From an uncultured Oscillospiraceae bacterium (lineage in GTDB: Bacteria; Bacillota; Clostridia; Oscillospirales; Oscillospiraceae): a stretch of 38,125 nucleotides of DNA. The notes below the pieces were generated by a model that saw only the letters and a program-made list of their open reading frames with translations, was not told where the DNA came from and ran no database searches. The translations under genes and the position numbers were made by a program. Below are positions 23,571 through 31,736 of this stretch, one piece after another. The first letter of the stretch is position 1. Each line of letters opens with the position of its first letter. The stretch covers positions 1 through 38,125 of the forward strand of contig CAKUPH010000012.1 of NCBI GenBank assembly GCA_934675115.1. Direction: 5' to 3'.

Positions 23571-24589
23571 TTTGCCTTCTCCCCCCGAAGGCCCAGCAGG
23601 AGCAGCGCCGCCGATGCCACCGCCGCCAGCGCCATGGCCCACGGCTCCGTCAGCAAAGAGGGCCAGCCCAGCCACGTGGGCAGGAAGCCGATAAACAGCC
23701 CGAAGGTCAGCAGTCCGAAGGCAAAGCCCTTGCCCCCGGGCATGAGCCGGGCGGCGGCCCACAGCGTCACTGGCATGGTCATGTTGAAGAGGAATACCGC
23801 CGCCGTGCCCAGCACGGGACTCCCGGAAAAGAGATAGCACAGGGCGGACAGGCCCAGCGACACCGCCGCCGCCCGCTTCGGCCCCAGCCAGTCACACAGA
23901 AATCCGCCGGACGCCTTGCCCAGCACCAGCGCCAGCACCACGACCAGCCCCCAGTGTCCCGTTCCCTTCCACGGCAGGGTCTGGTTGAAGCCCATGTAGG
24001 ACCGCAGGATGACCACCACGGTGAGGAACACCGCCGCGCTCTTCCCGCCGGCGGGCAGGGAAAGCTCCGCCGGGGCGTTCCGGGACGCAAGGCCGCCGTA
24101 GGTCTTTCCGGCGCACAGCAGAATGGCCGCTCCCGCCGCCAGCAGCAAAATCACCGGCAGCACGGCGGTCAGTGTGCCGCCCTGGCCCAAAATCTGCCCC
24201 AGATACAGGCCGAGGGCCCCGGGGGAGACGAAAATGCCCAGCGCCGCCGACCTCTCCCGGCTGTCGTTGAGCACGTCCAGCCCGCCGCCCACGTGGAACA
24301 AACCGTTGCCCACCCCGGCGATCACCGCCGCGGCCAGCGCGGGCAGGGCCGGGAGGTACGCCGCCGCCGCAAGCAGACATCCAGCCGCCGCCGTGACGGC
24401 GTTGCGGTTCCATCCGTCGGCCAGCAGGCCGAAGGGCATCTGGAGGGCGAATGCGCAGAAGTTGTAGATCAGCAGGCACAGTCCCAGCTCCGGGGCGGAC
24501 AGCATGGTGCGGAACACCAGAAAGGCGCAGGCAAAATCCACCGCCGCGTGGGACAGGCTGTATACGGTCAGCATGGGCTTGTGCGGCAC
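23564..24589 (-). CDS. MFS transporter
   Basis: A 341-residue major facilitator protein with about ten hydrophobic segments, slightly short of the usual 380-400. LTVYSLSHAAVDFACAFLVF at the N-terminus with the His-x-x-x-Asp pattern, FGLLADGWNRNAV (motif A-like loop 2-3) and GGFLCDWLGPKRAA (second-half motif A) resemble fosmidomycin-resistance (Fsr)-type transporters. Substrate unknown. The start is GTG at 24589, with AAAGGGGGA 8 bp upstream; an ATG five codons later is possible. First gene of a three-gene unit. No convincing promoter was seen in the 107-bp gap after the thioesterase gene, although a terminator is present there. Confidence 0.88.
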   Translation of the reverse strand: MPHKPMLTVYSLSHAAVDFACAFLVFRTMLSAPELGLCLLIYNFCAFALQMPFGLLADGWNRNAVTAAAGCLLAAAAYLPALPALAAAVIAGVGNGLFHVGGGLDVLNDSRERSAALGIFVSPGALGLYLGQILGQGGTLTAVLPVILLLAAGAAILLCAGKTYGGLASRNAPAELSLPAGGKSAAVFLTVVVILRSYMGFNQTLPWKGTGHWGLVVVLALVLGKASGGFLCDWLGPKRAAAVSLGLSALCYLFSGSPVLGTAAVFLFNMTMPVTLWAAARLMPGGKGFAFGLLTFGLFIGFLPTWLGWPSLLTEPWAMALAAVASAALLLLGLRGEKAKC

Positions 24590-24650
24590 AGGTCATTCCC
24601 CCTTTTTACCTGTTGAGACGGAAAATATGGGAAAATGTTCCCGGCTCCCG

Positions 24651-24689
24651 AAAAAAAGCGGCGGCCGCGGGAAATTCCGCAGCCGCCGC
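24651..24689 (-). terminator. Terminator after the suf-thioesterase unit
   Basis: On the minus strand a GC-rich stem (24677-24689 with 24658-24670, one bulged base) runs into seven T. Confidence 0.88.
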
Positions 24690-24696
24690 AGACGTT

Positions 24697-25143
24697 TTAC
24701 TCATCAATGTCCGGCAGCACCAGCGGGCCGGTCATATAGAACGTGAACTGGCCGCTGGCCACCAGCTCGCCGTCGTCGTCGAACAGGGAACAGCGGAAGA
24801 CCTTGATCTTCCGGCCCGCCTTCTCCGGCTCGGCGATGCAGCGGATCTTCTTTCCCCGGGCCTGCCGCAGGAAGCTGAAGCCATAGTTGATGGTCACGGT
24901 GCCCATGCCGGTGGAGCAGGCGGCGATGCCCGCCACCGTGTCCGCCAGCGTGGCGAGGCACCCGCCGTGAACGATCTTCAGATAGTTCACGTTGTCCGGG
25001 GTGATCTCCAACTCGCCCTCGCAGTAGTCGGGCGCCACCTTCGTGACCGTTATGCCGCTGTACCGGGCATAGCCCCGGGCGTTGTTGATATAGTGCATCA
25101 GCTTGGCATAGTATTCCTGCCGCTGCTCTTCTGTCATGTCCAT
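24697..25143 (-). CDS. PaaI-type hotdog-fold acyl-CoA thioesterase
   Basis: 148 residues with the hotdog pattern: YCEGELEITPDNVNYLKIVHGGCLATLADTVAG (here read in two parts), in which the HGG loop followed by LADTVAG is the PaaI/YbgC-like active site region, and GFSFLRQARGKKIRCIAEPEK. The family hydrolyses small or aromatic acyl-CoAs; the specific substrate cannot be read. The start at 25143 follows GGAG by 10 bp; an in-frame ATG at 25209 lacks a ribosome site. It lies 117 bp after sufB in the same direction, with a hairpin (25201-25218) but no T run between, so it may be read from the sufC promoter. Confidence 0.88.
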   Translation of the reverse strand: MDMTEEQRQEYYAKLMHYINNARGYARYSGITVTKVAPDYCEGELEITPDNVNYLKIVHGGCLATLADTVAGIAACSTGMGTVTINYGFSFLRQARGKKIRCIAEPEKAGRKIKVFRCSLFDDDGELVASGQFTFYMTGPLVLPDIDE

Positions 25144-25200
25144 TGTCTGAAAACTCCTTTGATCTGTCTGAATGCTGTGATTTGGTGCGAAAACGCTTGT

Positions 25201-25218
25201 ACGGCGCATTCGCGCCGT
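25201..25218. repeat. Inverted repeat between sufB and the thioesterase gene
   Basis: ACGGCGC and GCGCCGT flank ATTC, a perfect 7-bp stem. On the minus strand it is followed by ACAAGCGTTTT, a string also found next to stem-loops at 8438-8448, so it may be a dispersed intergenic element. Confidence 0.5.
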
Positions 25219-25260
25219 CCCCGCGCTGCGGGTGCCAAAGTGCGGGTGCCGAACCTCTCC

Positions 25261-26178
25261 TTACCGCAGGAAGCCGTCCAGAATTTTTTGTTCAGCCTCT
25301 TCTTCCGTCAGGCCCAGCGTCATGAGCTTGAGGATCTGGTCGCCCGCGATCTTGCCGATGGCCGCCTCATGGATGAGCTGGGCGTCCATGTCGTTGGCCA
25401 CGATGGCGGGGATGGAGCTGACCTTGGCGTGGCCCATGATGATGGAGTCGCACTGCACGTGACCGAAGCAGTGGGCGTTGCCCTCCACCTTCGGATAAAA
25501 CACCTGCACGGACTCGTCCTGCGCCACGGAGCGGGACACCACCTGGGTCCTGGCCCCCTCGCCGTTGAGGACGACCTCCATCCTGCTCTCGGCGAACTGC
25601 TTGCCGTGGGTGAGCAGGCGCTCGGTGACGATGGCCTCCGCCCCGGCGGCGCACTCCACCCGGGTATACCGCTTGGCGGAATCCACACCCTTGATCTGGA
25701 CGGTCTCCAGCTCCACGCTGGCCCCCTCCTCCAGATAGATGATAGTCTGGGGGTTGAGGATGCGCTCGCCGTCGCCGCTGCCCTCGCCGTAGTGCTTCTC
25801 GGTGTACTTCACGTGGGAGTGCCTGCCCACGTAGAAGGTATGGATGCCGTCGTGCTGGCTGCGCTGGTGGCCGTCGTTGTGGATGCCGCAGCCGGCGATG
25901 ATGTCCACGTCGCAGTGCTCGCCCACGAAAAAGTCGTTGTACACCATGTCGGACAGGCCGCTCTCGGTGAGGATCACCGGAATATGCACCTGCTCCCCCT
26001 TGGTATAGGGGCGGATGCGGATGTCGATGCCGGGCTTGTCCGTCTTGGTGACGATCTCAATGAACTCGCTGTTCTGCCGGGCCTCCAGCTTGCCGTTCTT
26101 CCGGATGTTGAAGGCGCCCTTGGGATTGCCCTTCATGTTGGCGATCTTGTAAAGCAGGTCAGTATCAATGGTGTTCAT
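25261..26178 (-). CDS. sufB: Minimal SufB/SufD-family Fe-S scaffold protein (SmsB-like)
   Basis: 305 residues covering only the SufB/SufD beta-helix core (MVYNDFFVGEHCDVDIIAGCG, HYGEGSGDGERI) and the C-terminal helical part (VSSIPAIVANDMDAQLIHEAAIGKI read in pieces, ending LTEEEAEQKILDGFLR). The usual 460-residue SufB N-terminal region is absent. Such short proteins paired with SufC form the two-gene minimal SUF system common in strict anaerobes and archaea. It would act as the cluster scaffold with SufC as ATPase. It overlaps sufC by 4 bp. The SufS and SufU sulfur donors are not in this window. Confidence 0.9.
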   Translation of the reverse strand: MNTIDTDLLYKIANMKGNPKGAFNIRKNGKLEARQNSEFIEIVTKTDKPGIDIRIRPYTKGEQVHIPVILTESGLSDMVYNDFFVGEHCDVDIIAGCGIHNDGHQRSQHDGIHTFYVGRHSHVKYTEKHYGEGSGDGERILNPQTIIYLEEGASVELETVQIKGVDSAKRYTRVECAAGAEAIVTERLLTHGKQFAESRMEVVLNGEGARTQVVSRSVAQDESVQVFYPKVEGNAHCFGHVQCDSIIMGHAKVSSIPAIVANDMDAQLIHEAAIGKIAGDQILKLMTLGLTEEEAEQKILDGFLR

Positions 26179-26912
26179 GCGCCCGCCTCCTCGCTGACAA
26201 AGGTACAGGCCGACTGGGTGTTGGCCAGAATTTTGGGGAACAGCTCGTCCTTCGGCCCCTGATCGGTGATGCGCCCGTCAGACACGATGACGATCTCGTC
26301 GGCCAGATTGATGATGCGCTCCTGATGGGAAATAATGATGATGGTGGCCTCCCGCTTGTCGTGGATATAGCGGAACGTCTCGGTGAGCTTGGCGAAAGAC
26401 CACAGGTCGATGCCCGCCTCCGGCTCGTCGAAGATCATCAGCGGGGACTCCCGGGCCAGAATGGACGCGATCTCGATGCGCTTGACCTCGCCGCCAGACA
26501 GGGACGCGTCCACCTCCCGGTCGATATAGTCGGCGGCGCACAGCCCCACCCGGGTGAGCAGCTGGCAGGCGTCCGCCTGACTGAGGGAATGATTGCCGGA
26601 GGACAGACTCAGCAGATCCCGCACCCGCAGGCCCTTAAACCGCGGCGGCTGCTGAAAGCCGTAGCTGATGCCCCGGCGGGCCCGCTCGGTGATGGACAGC
26701 TCCGTGATGTCCTCGCCGTTCCAGAGAATCTGGCCGGAGGTGGCCCGGTTCAGGCCCATGATGGTCTTGGCCAGCGTGGTCTTGCCGCCGCCGTTGGGGC
26801 CGGTGATCACCACGAATTTCCCGTCCTCCACCTTCAGGGAGATGTCCCGCAGGATCTCCACTGTACCCTTTTCGCCGTCGGCGGAAAAGGAAAGTTTCTT
26901 CAACTCTAACAT
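26175..26912 (-). CDS. sufC: SufC, ABC-type ATPase of Fe-S cluster assembly
   Basis: A 245-residue soluble ABC ATPase. Walker A GPNGGGKTTLAKTI lies near residues 38-52, the SufC-type signature LSGGEVKRIEIASIL near 137, Walker B PLMIFDEPEAGIDLWSF near 157, and the switch His in IIISHQERI. It has no membrane partner; the adjacent gene encodes the SufB/SufD-like partner, overlapping by 4 bp. The start has AGGAGAGA upstream. First gene of the unit; ATP hydrolysis would drive conformational change of the SufB scaffold. Confidence 0.94.
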   Translation of the reverse strand: MLELKKLSFSADGEKGTVEILRDISLKVEDGKFVVITGPNGGGKTTLAKTIMGLNRATSGQILWNGEDITELSITERARRGISYGFQQPPRFKGLRVRDLLSLSSGNHSLSQADACQLLTRVGLCAADYIDREVDASLSGGEVKRIEIASILARESPLMIFDEPEAGIDLWSFAKLTETFRYIHDKREATIIIISHQERIINLADEIVIVSDGRITDQGPKDELFPKILANTQSACTFVSEEAGA

Positions 26913-26973
26913 AATCTCTCTCCTGTTTTAGATCCGGGCCGCTCCCGAATTCATAGTACACTTGAATGAATTG

Positions 26974-27002
26974 AGTATACCGTGATTTCCCGGCGAAGTC
27001 AA
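26974..27002 (-). promoter_or_regulatory. Promoter of sufC with a possible operator
   Basis: On the minus strand TTGACT (26997-27002) and TATACT (26974-26979) have a 17-bp spacer. An imperfect dyad ACTTGAATGAATTGAGT (26960-26976) overlaps the -10 box and could bind an Rrf2-type regulator; this second part is weak. Confidence 0.7.
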
Positions 27003-27127
27003 CTGTAATCCCCCCGGTCAACCCGTTTCCCCGCCTTATTTTGCCTGTTTTTCCGCCGGTCTATCCCTCCCGCCGTGGCCCCGGGCGTTCCCCCGGCATA
27101 GGATAGAGCGGAAAGGAGGCATTGCCT

Positions 27128-27820
27128 ATGGAAAATGCCATCAACTGCCCTATGGATCTGTCCGCCCTCCCGGCGGACGATCCCGAGATGTTCCGCCGGG
27201 TGTGGGGCCGTGTCATGCCCGAGCCGGGGGAGGGCGTCCCCATCACGGTGGAGGGCGTCTTACAGGGGGGCGACCTGCCCTGCTCCTGCCCCCGGTCCGC
27301 CCGGGAGGACGAAACCGCAGCCCCTTCCACCCCCGCCGGACTGGGCGCGGCCCCCTGCCCCCACCGGGGCAGCGACTTCCCAGACGCCGGGGACATTCCC
27401 CGTCTCGGCCCCGCCTCCGCCGGATACGGCGGACGGCTCCAGCGGCAGATCACCGACGCGCTGGAGTGCTGGCAGCTGTACCGGCAGCTGGCCCGCCGGT
27501 CCGCCGCCCCGGGCGGCCGGGTGCTGGCGGCCATGGCGGGGGAAAAGCTCCGCTCCGCCCGGCGGCTGGCGGCGGCCTATTTTCTCATTTCCGGCGTGCG
27601 GTTCTGGCCCGCCGACCGGATTCCCGCCCCCGCAGTGCCGTCGTACTTAGGGGCCATCCGCCGGGCCTACCAGACGGAGCAGCAGCGGGGGCAGGCGTAC
27701 CTGCTCTCCGCCGCCGACACTGGGGACACGGCGCTGGCGGAGCTCTATCAGGATCTGGCCGCCCAGTGCGCAGAGCATGAGGAGCTGCTCCGGGCCCTGC
27801 TGGAGCAGAACGGCTTCTGA
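27128..27820 (+). CDS. Helical protein with a ferritin-like C-terminal half, function unknown
   Basis: 230 residues. Residues 1-95 are Pro/Gly-rich and probably disordered, with four Cys (INCP, PCSCP, PCPH). Residues about 100-230 look like a four-helix bundle: QRQITDALECWQLYRQLARR, AMAGEKLRSARRLAAAYFL, GAIRRAYQTEQQRGQAYLL and LAAQCAEHEELLRALLEQ. Glu residues recur at ferritin/rubrerythrin ligand positions, but the second helix has EKLR rather than ExxH, so a complete diiron site is doubtful. The start is the ATG 8 bp after AAAGGAGG; a TTG two codons earlier is too close to it. Single gene, with a structured terminator downstream. Peroxide or iron handling is only a guess. Confidence 0.75.
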   Translation: MENAINCPMDLSALPADDPEMFRRVWGRVMPEPGEGVPITVEGVLQGGDLPCSCPRSAREDETAAPSTPAGLGAAPCPHRGSDFPDAGDIPRLGPASAGYGGRLQRQITDALECWQLYRQLARRSAAPGGRVLAAMAGEKLRSARRLAAAYFLISGVRFWPADRIPAPAVPSYLGAIRRAYQTEQQRGQAYLLSAADTGDTALAELYQDLAAQCAEHEELLRALLEQNGF

Positions 27821-27932
27821 CCCCCGGAGACCCGCCGTTTTCCGCTCCCGTCCGCGCCGCCGCGTCGTCGCAGTCTCTGACATCATGTTCCGTTTCCCGC
27901 AGGCGGAAAACTTCACCCGTGTCAGGACTGCT

Positions 27933-27998
27933 CCTCTCCCCACAAGGCGGCAGCCTTGTGGGGACCCCCTGCACGCTTGCGGGGCGAGAGGCTTTTTT
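27933..27998 (+). terminator. Branched stem structure with T run after the ferritin-like gene
   Basis: CCTCTC (27933-27938) and GAGAGG (27986-27991) enclose two hairpins: an 11-bp perfect one (CCCCACAAGGC 27938-27948 with 27953-27963) and CCCC/GGGG (27966-27969/27981-27984). Six T follow (27993-27998). It can serve as a terminator but is more elaborate than usual. The rest of 27821-28073 shows no gene. Confidence 0.65.
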
Positions 27999-28073
27999 GA
28001 CCGTCGTGCGCCGCTGCGGGGGATATTTCCCCCGTGGCGGCGTTTTGTAACCGCTTTTGTAACCATTTAGTAG

Positions 28074-28102
28074 TTGACAACTGTCACCCCCTCGTCTATA
28101 CT
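28074..28102 (+). promoter_or_regulatory. Promoter of the blaI-M56 unit
   Basis: TTGACA (28074-28079) and TATACT (28097-28102) have a 17-bp spacer. Confidence 0.85.
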
Positions 28103-28115
28103 GAAGATACAAGGA

Positions 28116-28127
28116 TTACACTTGTAA
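28116..28127 (+). promoter_or_regulatory. BlaI/MecI-type operator
   Basis: TTACA-CT-TGTAA lies just downstream of the expected start point, matching the TACA/TGTA dyad of BlaI/MecI operators. Two further TTTTGTAACC half-sites (28043-28052 and 28055-28064, 12 bp apart) lie upstream of the -35 box and share TTGTAACC with the operator. Autoregulation by the next gene is expected. Confidence 0.7.
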
Positions 28128-28147
28128 CCCAAAAGGAGGCTGAACCG

Positions 28148-28540
28148 ATGAAAACAGGCGCTTTTTCCCTCACCCAGAATGAGTGGCTGGTGCTGGAGGT
28201 ACTGTGGCGCGCCCCCTCCACCCTCATGGAGCTGGTCCACGAGCTGGGGCAGGAGCCCCCCGGCTGGGCCAAGAGCACCACCTCCACCATGGTCCGCCGG
28301 ATGGAGACCAAGGGCCTCATCCGCCACGAGACTCAGGGCAAGGCCAAGGTGTTCTCTCCCGCCGTCAGCCGGGAGCAGGCCGCCCTCGCCGAGACCCGCA
28401 CCCTGCTGGACAAGGCCTTTGACGGCAGCGTGGGCCTGCTGGTGAACACCCTCATCCGGGACGAGTCCATCTCCCGGGACGAGCTGGACGAGCTTTACGC
28501 CCTGCTGCGGCAGGCGGAGGAAGAGGAGGGATCGAAATGA
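28148..28540 (+). CDS. BlaI/MecI-family transcriptional repressor
   Basis: A 130-residue winged-helix repressor. The pattern LTQNEWLVLEVLWRAPSTLMELV, STTSTMVRRMETKGLIRHE (recognition helix and wing) and YSPAVSRE-like FSPAVSREQAALAET is typical of BlaI, MecI and CopY. The C-terminal helices provide dimerisation, and the family is inactivated by proteolytic cleavage. AAAGGAGG precedes the start by 8 bp. It overlaps the M56 sensor gene by 4 bp (ATGA), the usual repressor-sensor arrangement. No beta-lactamase gene adjoins, so the regulon may be different. Confidence 0.93.
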   Translation: MKTGAFSLTQNEWLVLEVLWRAPSTLMELVHELGQEPPGWAKSTTSTMVRRMETKGLIRHETQGKAKVFSPAVSREQAALAETRTLLDKAFDGSVGLLVNTLIRDESISRDELDELYALLRQAEEEEGSK

Positions 28541-31500
28541 CCGCGTGGATCCTGTCCTCCTGCGCCCTCATCGCCGCCATCATGCTCCTGCGCCGCCTGC
28601 TCCGGGGCCGGATGGACCCCCGGCTGACCTACGCGCTGTGGCTGCTGGCCGCCCTGCGGGTGCTCATCCCCGCGCCCCTGTTTGCCGCGCCGGTGTCCGT
28701 GTCCGCCCTTGCGGAGCGCTCCGGCGTCACGGAAGCGGTAGAGACGGTGCGCTATTCCACCGAGCGCCAGACGGCCTACGCCGCCGGAACGCCCTCCGGC
28801 AGCGAAGCCCAGCTCCCCGCCGCCCTTCAGGAACCCCGGGACTGGGGCTGGAACGTCACCGACGTTCATCTGGACAGCAGCCGGGCGGCCACCGCGCAGG
28901 AAGCGGGCAGCTCCGCTGGGGCCGATCCCTACACCCGGCTTGACGTCACCGTCACCCATGACCGCTTCGCCGTCCTGCGTGTCGTCTGGTATGCCGGCAT
29001 GGGACTCACCGCCGCGTGGTTCCTGTTCGCCAACCTCCGCTTCGCCCTGCGGCTCCGGCGCTCCCGCCGCCCCTATGAAGGGGAGCTGCCCGTCTCCTGC
29101 CCCCTGCCGGTGTATGTGGCCGACGGCCTTCCCTCTCCCTGCCTGTTCGGGCTGATCCATCCCGCCATCTACCTCAATGACGCCGCCCTCCGCTCCGGCC
29201 ATCTGGACCACGTCCTCGTCCACGAGCTGACCCACCGCCGCCACCTCGACCACTGGTGGGCGCTGGCGCGGTGCGCCTGTCTCGCCGTCCAGTGGTTCAA
29301 CCCGCTGGTGTGGATCGCCGCCGGTCTGTCCCGGCAGGACTGCGAGACCGCCTGTGACGCCTCCGCCATCCGCCGTCTGGGTGAGCCGGAGCGGCTGAGC
29401 TACGGCCGGACGCTGGTGGGCATGATCGCCGCCGGGTCCCGCCGCCCCTCCGCCCTGCTGGAGACGGCCACCACCATGACCGGCAGCGTCAGCAGCATCC
29501 GGGAGCGGGTGACTCTCATCGCCAAAAAGCCCAGAATGACCGCCGTGACCCTCGTCAGCGTCCTGCTCATCGCCGCGTTGGCGGTGGGCTGCACCTTCGG
29601 CGGAGCCAAGCCGTCAGATACCCCCGATGAAACGCTGGACGCGCCCACCGAGACGCCGGACGTCTCCGCTTTCGACTCCGCGCCCCTCTTCGATCTGCCC
29701 GAGTCCCTCCGGGACAAGGTGACGGTGGTGAAGGGCGAAGCCAACCAGTACGGAGTCACGCTGGTCTCCTACTACATGACCGCCGACTACGACCCGGACA
29801 GCGACGACGACAGCTGGGGACGGCTGTGCTATGTGCTCCAGCTCACTGACGGCCAGTTTGAGGACGCCTACCTGAGTTCCTGTCTGGGCATCAGCCAGCG
29901 CTGGCCCGGCCGGGACGGCCAGTTCTTCTATGAGGTCTGCTCCCCCAGCGACGTGCCCTTCAGCGACGCGGTCTATGCCGAGTTGGAGGGCGTCCACGAG
30001 ATCCTGTACGGCTGGCTGGACGGCATTTTCGCCGCCGACCCCGCCATTTCTCCCATCGATCTGTCCGCCACCCCCTTTGTGGACGACTTCAGCTACGGCG
30101 GCAGCCACATGGACGTCTCCATCTACCCCTATAACGACCCGGAGAACCCCGACGCCAAGACGTGGACGCTGGTGCTGTCCCAGCCCGTCACCCAAGGGGA
30201 GGGCGGCATCTGGTGCGCCGAGCGGCTCTACTACGGCGGCTTGGACACCGAGCCCTACTACATTCTTCCGGACACCGACCTGACGGCGGCGGAGTATTAC
30301 GCCCAGCTTCAGGCCCAGGCCGACGGGGGTCAGGCCGTGGACAGCTCCACCGCCGCCCTTTCCCCGGACGATGTGCCCGCCCGCTATTTCACCGACCGGC
30401 TGAACAGCTACTCTGCCGCATACAGCGACGTCTACTCCGCCGATAAGGGCGCGTCCCGGGCCGACGGCATGGGCGCGGCCATCACCGGCCCCGTCACCCC
30501 GGCGGATCAGGCGAAGAACCTGTACGCCGCCATCGCGGGCGACACCACACCCCGGTCCTTCACCATGGAGGTGAACGACGGCGGCGTCACCCGGGTGAAC
30601 GTTCCCGGAGTCGGGGAGGCCGTCAGCTGGACCTCGGCCTACACCGGAAACTACCTTGCCGACTTCGACTGGCAGGTATCCTTCTCCGACCGCGCCCCCT
30701 CCGGCGCTTCCCTGACCATGACCTCCGATGACGGGCAGAGGTGGCTGCGCTGCTGGTCGGGCAGCGATCTGGTGCTCCTCCATCAGGACGGCGGGGACAC
30801 ATGGATGACCGCCGCCCCGCCCTCCGGGCCGGACAGCAGCCGGACCGTCTACCAGACGCTGCTCGGCATTGCCGAGACCGTCCTGCGGCAGCAGGCCTTT
30901 GACGTGGCCGTGCCGGAGAACGACGCGGGCGACGGACCCACCGCCGAAGCGGGCGTGCTGCTGGCCTACACCCGTCAGGTGGTGGAAAATCTCAAGGCCC
31001 TGCCCGACTGGGTGCGCTGCAAACCGCTGGACGCCGCGGTGAAATCCGTCACCGTCACCCAGTACTACTTCGGCAGCGCCTGCCCCAACTTCTGCGCCGC
31101 CTACGCCCTGTATCTGGACGTGGGCGACCCCATGAGCGCCCGGGCGGGCGAGTGGCAGGCGGGCGCGGGGCTGGACACGGAGACGGAGGGCGACTACGCG
31201 GGCTGGTCCGTCTGGTACATCGGCTCCCACTTCTATTACGACGCCCAGAGCCGCGCCTACCGGTGCAGCGGCCGGTACACCGGCGGCGAAGCCCTCTTCT
31301 TCCCCCACTCCCTTGACGAGGCCACCCTCGAGGAGCTGCTGGACGACCTCAACTTCACCTCCTCCGGCAGCGACCACGACAACCGCATCCCCCGCGTTAT
31401 TTTCGAGCGCTTCTCCCTCCGGGAGCTCAACACCGCCCTGCTGGCCTACCACCCGGAGGAGCCGCGGCGGGCCAACACCATCGCCAAGTCCCTCGGCACC

Positions 31501-31647
31501 TTCCTGAGCCGGGAAACCGGCAGCGATATCCCCGCCTATGACACGGTGTACGCCGCGCTGGACAGGCGCTTCCGCCCCTATCTGGAAGAGGGCTCCAAGG
31601 AGACGCCCCCGGAGTCCGTCACCTACTACGCGGCGGACTTCTCCTGA
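28537..31647 (+). CDS. BlaR1-type M56 metalloprotease sensor with a very long novel extracellular region
   Basis: 1036 residues. Residues 1-355 are the M56 membrane protease: membrane segments near 1-20, 30-50, 145-168 and 335-352, and the zinc site His229-Glu230-x-x-His233 (HELTHRRHLDHWW) with Glu270 in CETACDAS. The last segment ends LAVGC at Cys352, a lipobox-like sequence. Residues about 360-1036 lie after it and should be outside the cell. They contain no SxxK/SxN penicillin-binding motifs that I can see, so beta-lactams are unlikely ligands; repeated Tyr/Asp-rich beta-type stretches suggest two or more domains. BlaR1 itself is about 600 residues, so this sensor is unusually large. Signal: unknown. 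It should cleave or trigger loss of the BlaI-like repressor encoded just upstream. Confidence 0.88.
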   Translation: MTAWILSSCALIAAIMLLRRLLRGRMDPRLTYALWLLAALRVLIPAPLFAAPVSVSALAERSGVTEAVETVRYSTERQTAYAAGTPSGSEAQLPAALQEPRDWGWNVTDVHLDSSRAATAQEAGSSAGADPYTRLDVTVTHDRFAVLRVVWYAGMGLTAAWFLFANLRFALRLRRSRRPYEGELPVSCPLPVYVADGLPSPCLFGLIHPAIYLNDAALRSGHLDHVLVHELTHRRHLDHWWALARCACLAVQWFNPLVWIAAGLSRQDCETACDASAIRRLGEPERLSYGRTLVGMIAAGSRRPSALLETATTMTGSVSSIRERVTLIAKKPRMTAVTLVSVLLIAALAVGCTFGGAKPSDTPDETLDAPTETPDVSAFDSAPLFDLPESLRDKVTVVKGEANQYGVTLVSYYMTADYDPDSDDDSWGRLCYVLQLTDGQFEDAYLSSCLGISQRWPGRDGQFFYEVCSPSDVPFSDAVYAELEGVHEILYGWLDGIFAADPAISPIDLSATPFVDDFSYGGSHMDVSIYPYNDPENPDAKTWTLVLSQPVTQGEGGIWCAERLYYGGLDTEPYYILPDTDLTAAEYYAQLQAQADGGQAVDSSTAALSPDDVPARYFTDRLNSYSAAYSDVYSADKGASRADGMGAAITGPVTPADQAKNLYAAIAGDTTPRSFTMEVNDGGVTRVNVPGVGEAVSWTSAYTGNYLADFDWQVSFSDRAPSGASLTMTSDDGQRWLRCWSGSDLVLLHQDGGDTWMTAAPPSGPDSSRTVYQTLLGIAETVLRQQAFDVAVPENDAGDGPTAEAGVLLAYTRQVVENLKALPDWVRCKPLDAAVKSVTVTQYYFGSACPNFCAAYALYLDVGDPMSARAGEWQAGAGLDTETEGDYAGWSVWYIGSHFYYDAQSRAYRCSGRYTGGEALFFPHSLDEATLEELLDDLNFTSSGSDHDNRIPRVIFERFSLRELNTALLAYHPEEPRRANTIAKSLGTFLSRETGSDIPAYDTVYAALDRRFRPYLEEGSKETPPESVTYYAADFS

Positions 31648-31665
31648 ACAACGCGCAGATTTTTC

Positions 31666-31705
31666 AGCGGATGGGCTGTTAACGGCCCATCCGCTGTGCT
31701 ATAAT
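31666..31705 (+). promoter_or_regulatory. Inverted repeat and -10 box before the M42 peptidase gene
   Basis: AGCGGATGGGC (31666-31676) pairs perfectly with 31685-31695 around an 8-nt loop. It has no T run. TATAAT follows at 31700-31705, 32 bp before the start codon, with no good -35 box; the hairpin may end the M56 transcript or act as an operator. Confidence 0.5.
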
Positions 31706-31736
31706 GGCTCCATTACGAAATAAGGAGCGATTCATT

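Noticed and set aside
24451..26262. A 603-codon open frame on the + strand
   Set aside because: Antisense shadow of the MFS end, thioesterase and sufB; no ribosome site or recognised motif.
26960..26976. A confident Rrf2/IscR operator at sufC
   Set aside because: The dyad is imperfect and I cannot match it to a defined consensus; it is kept only as a possibility in the promoter entry.
29614..31452. A 612-codon open frame on the - strand
   Set aside because: Antisense shadow of the M56 sensor, whose protease motifs and repressor overlap fix the + strand as coding.
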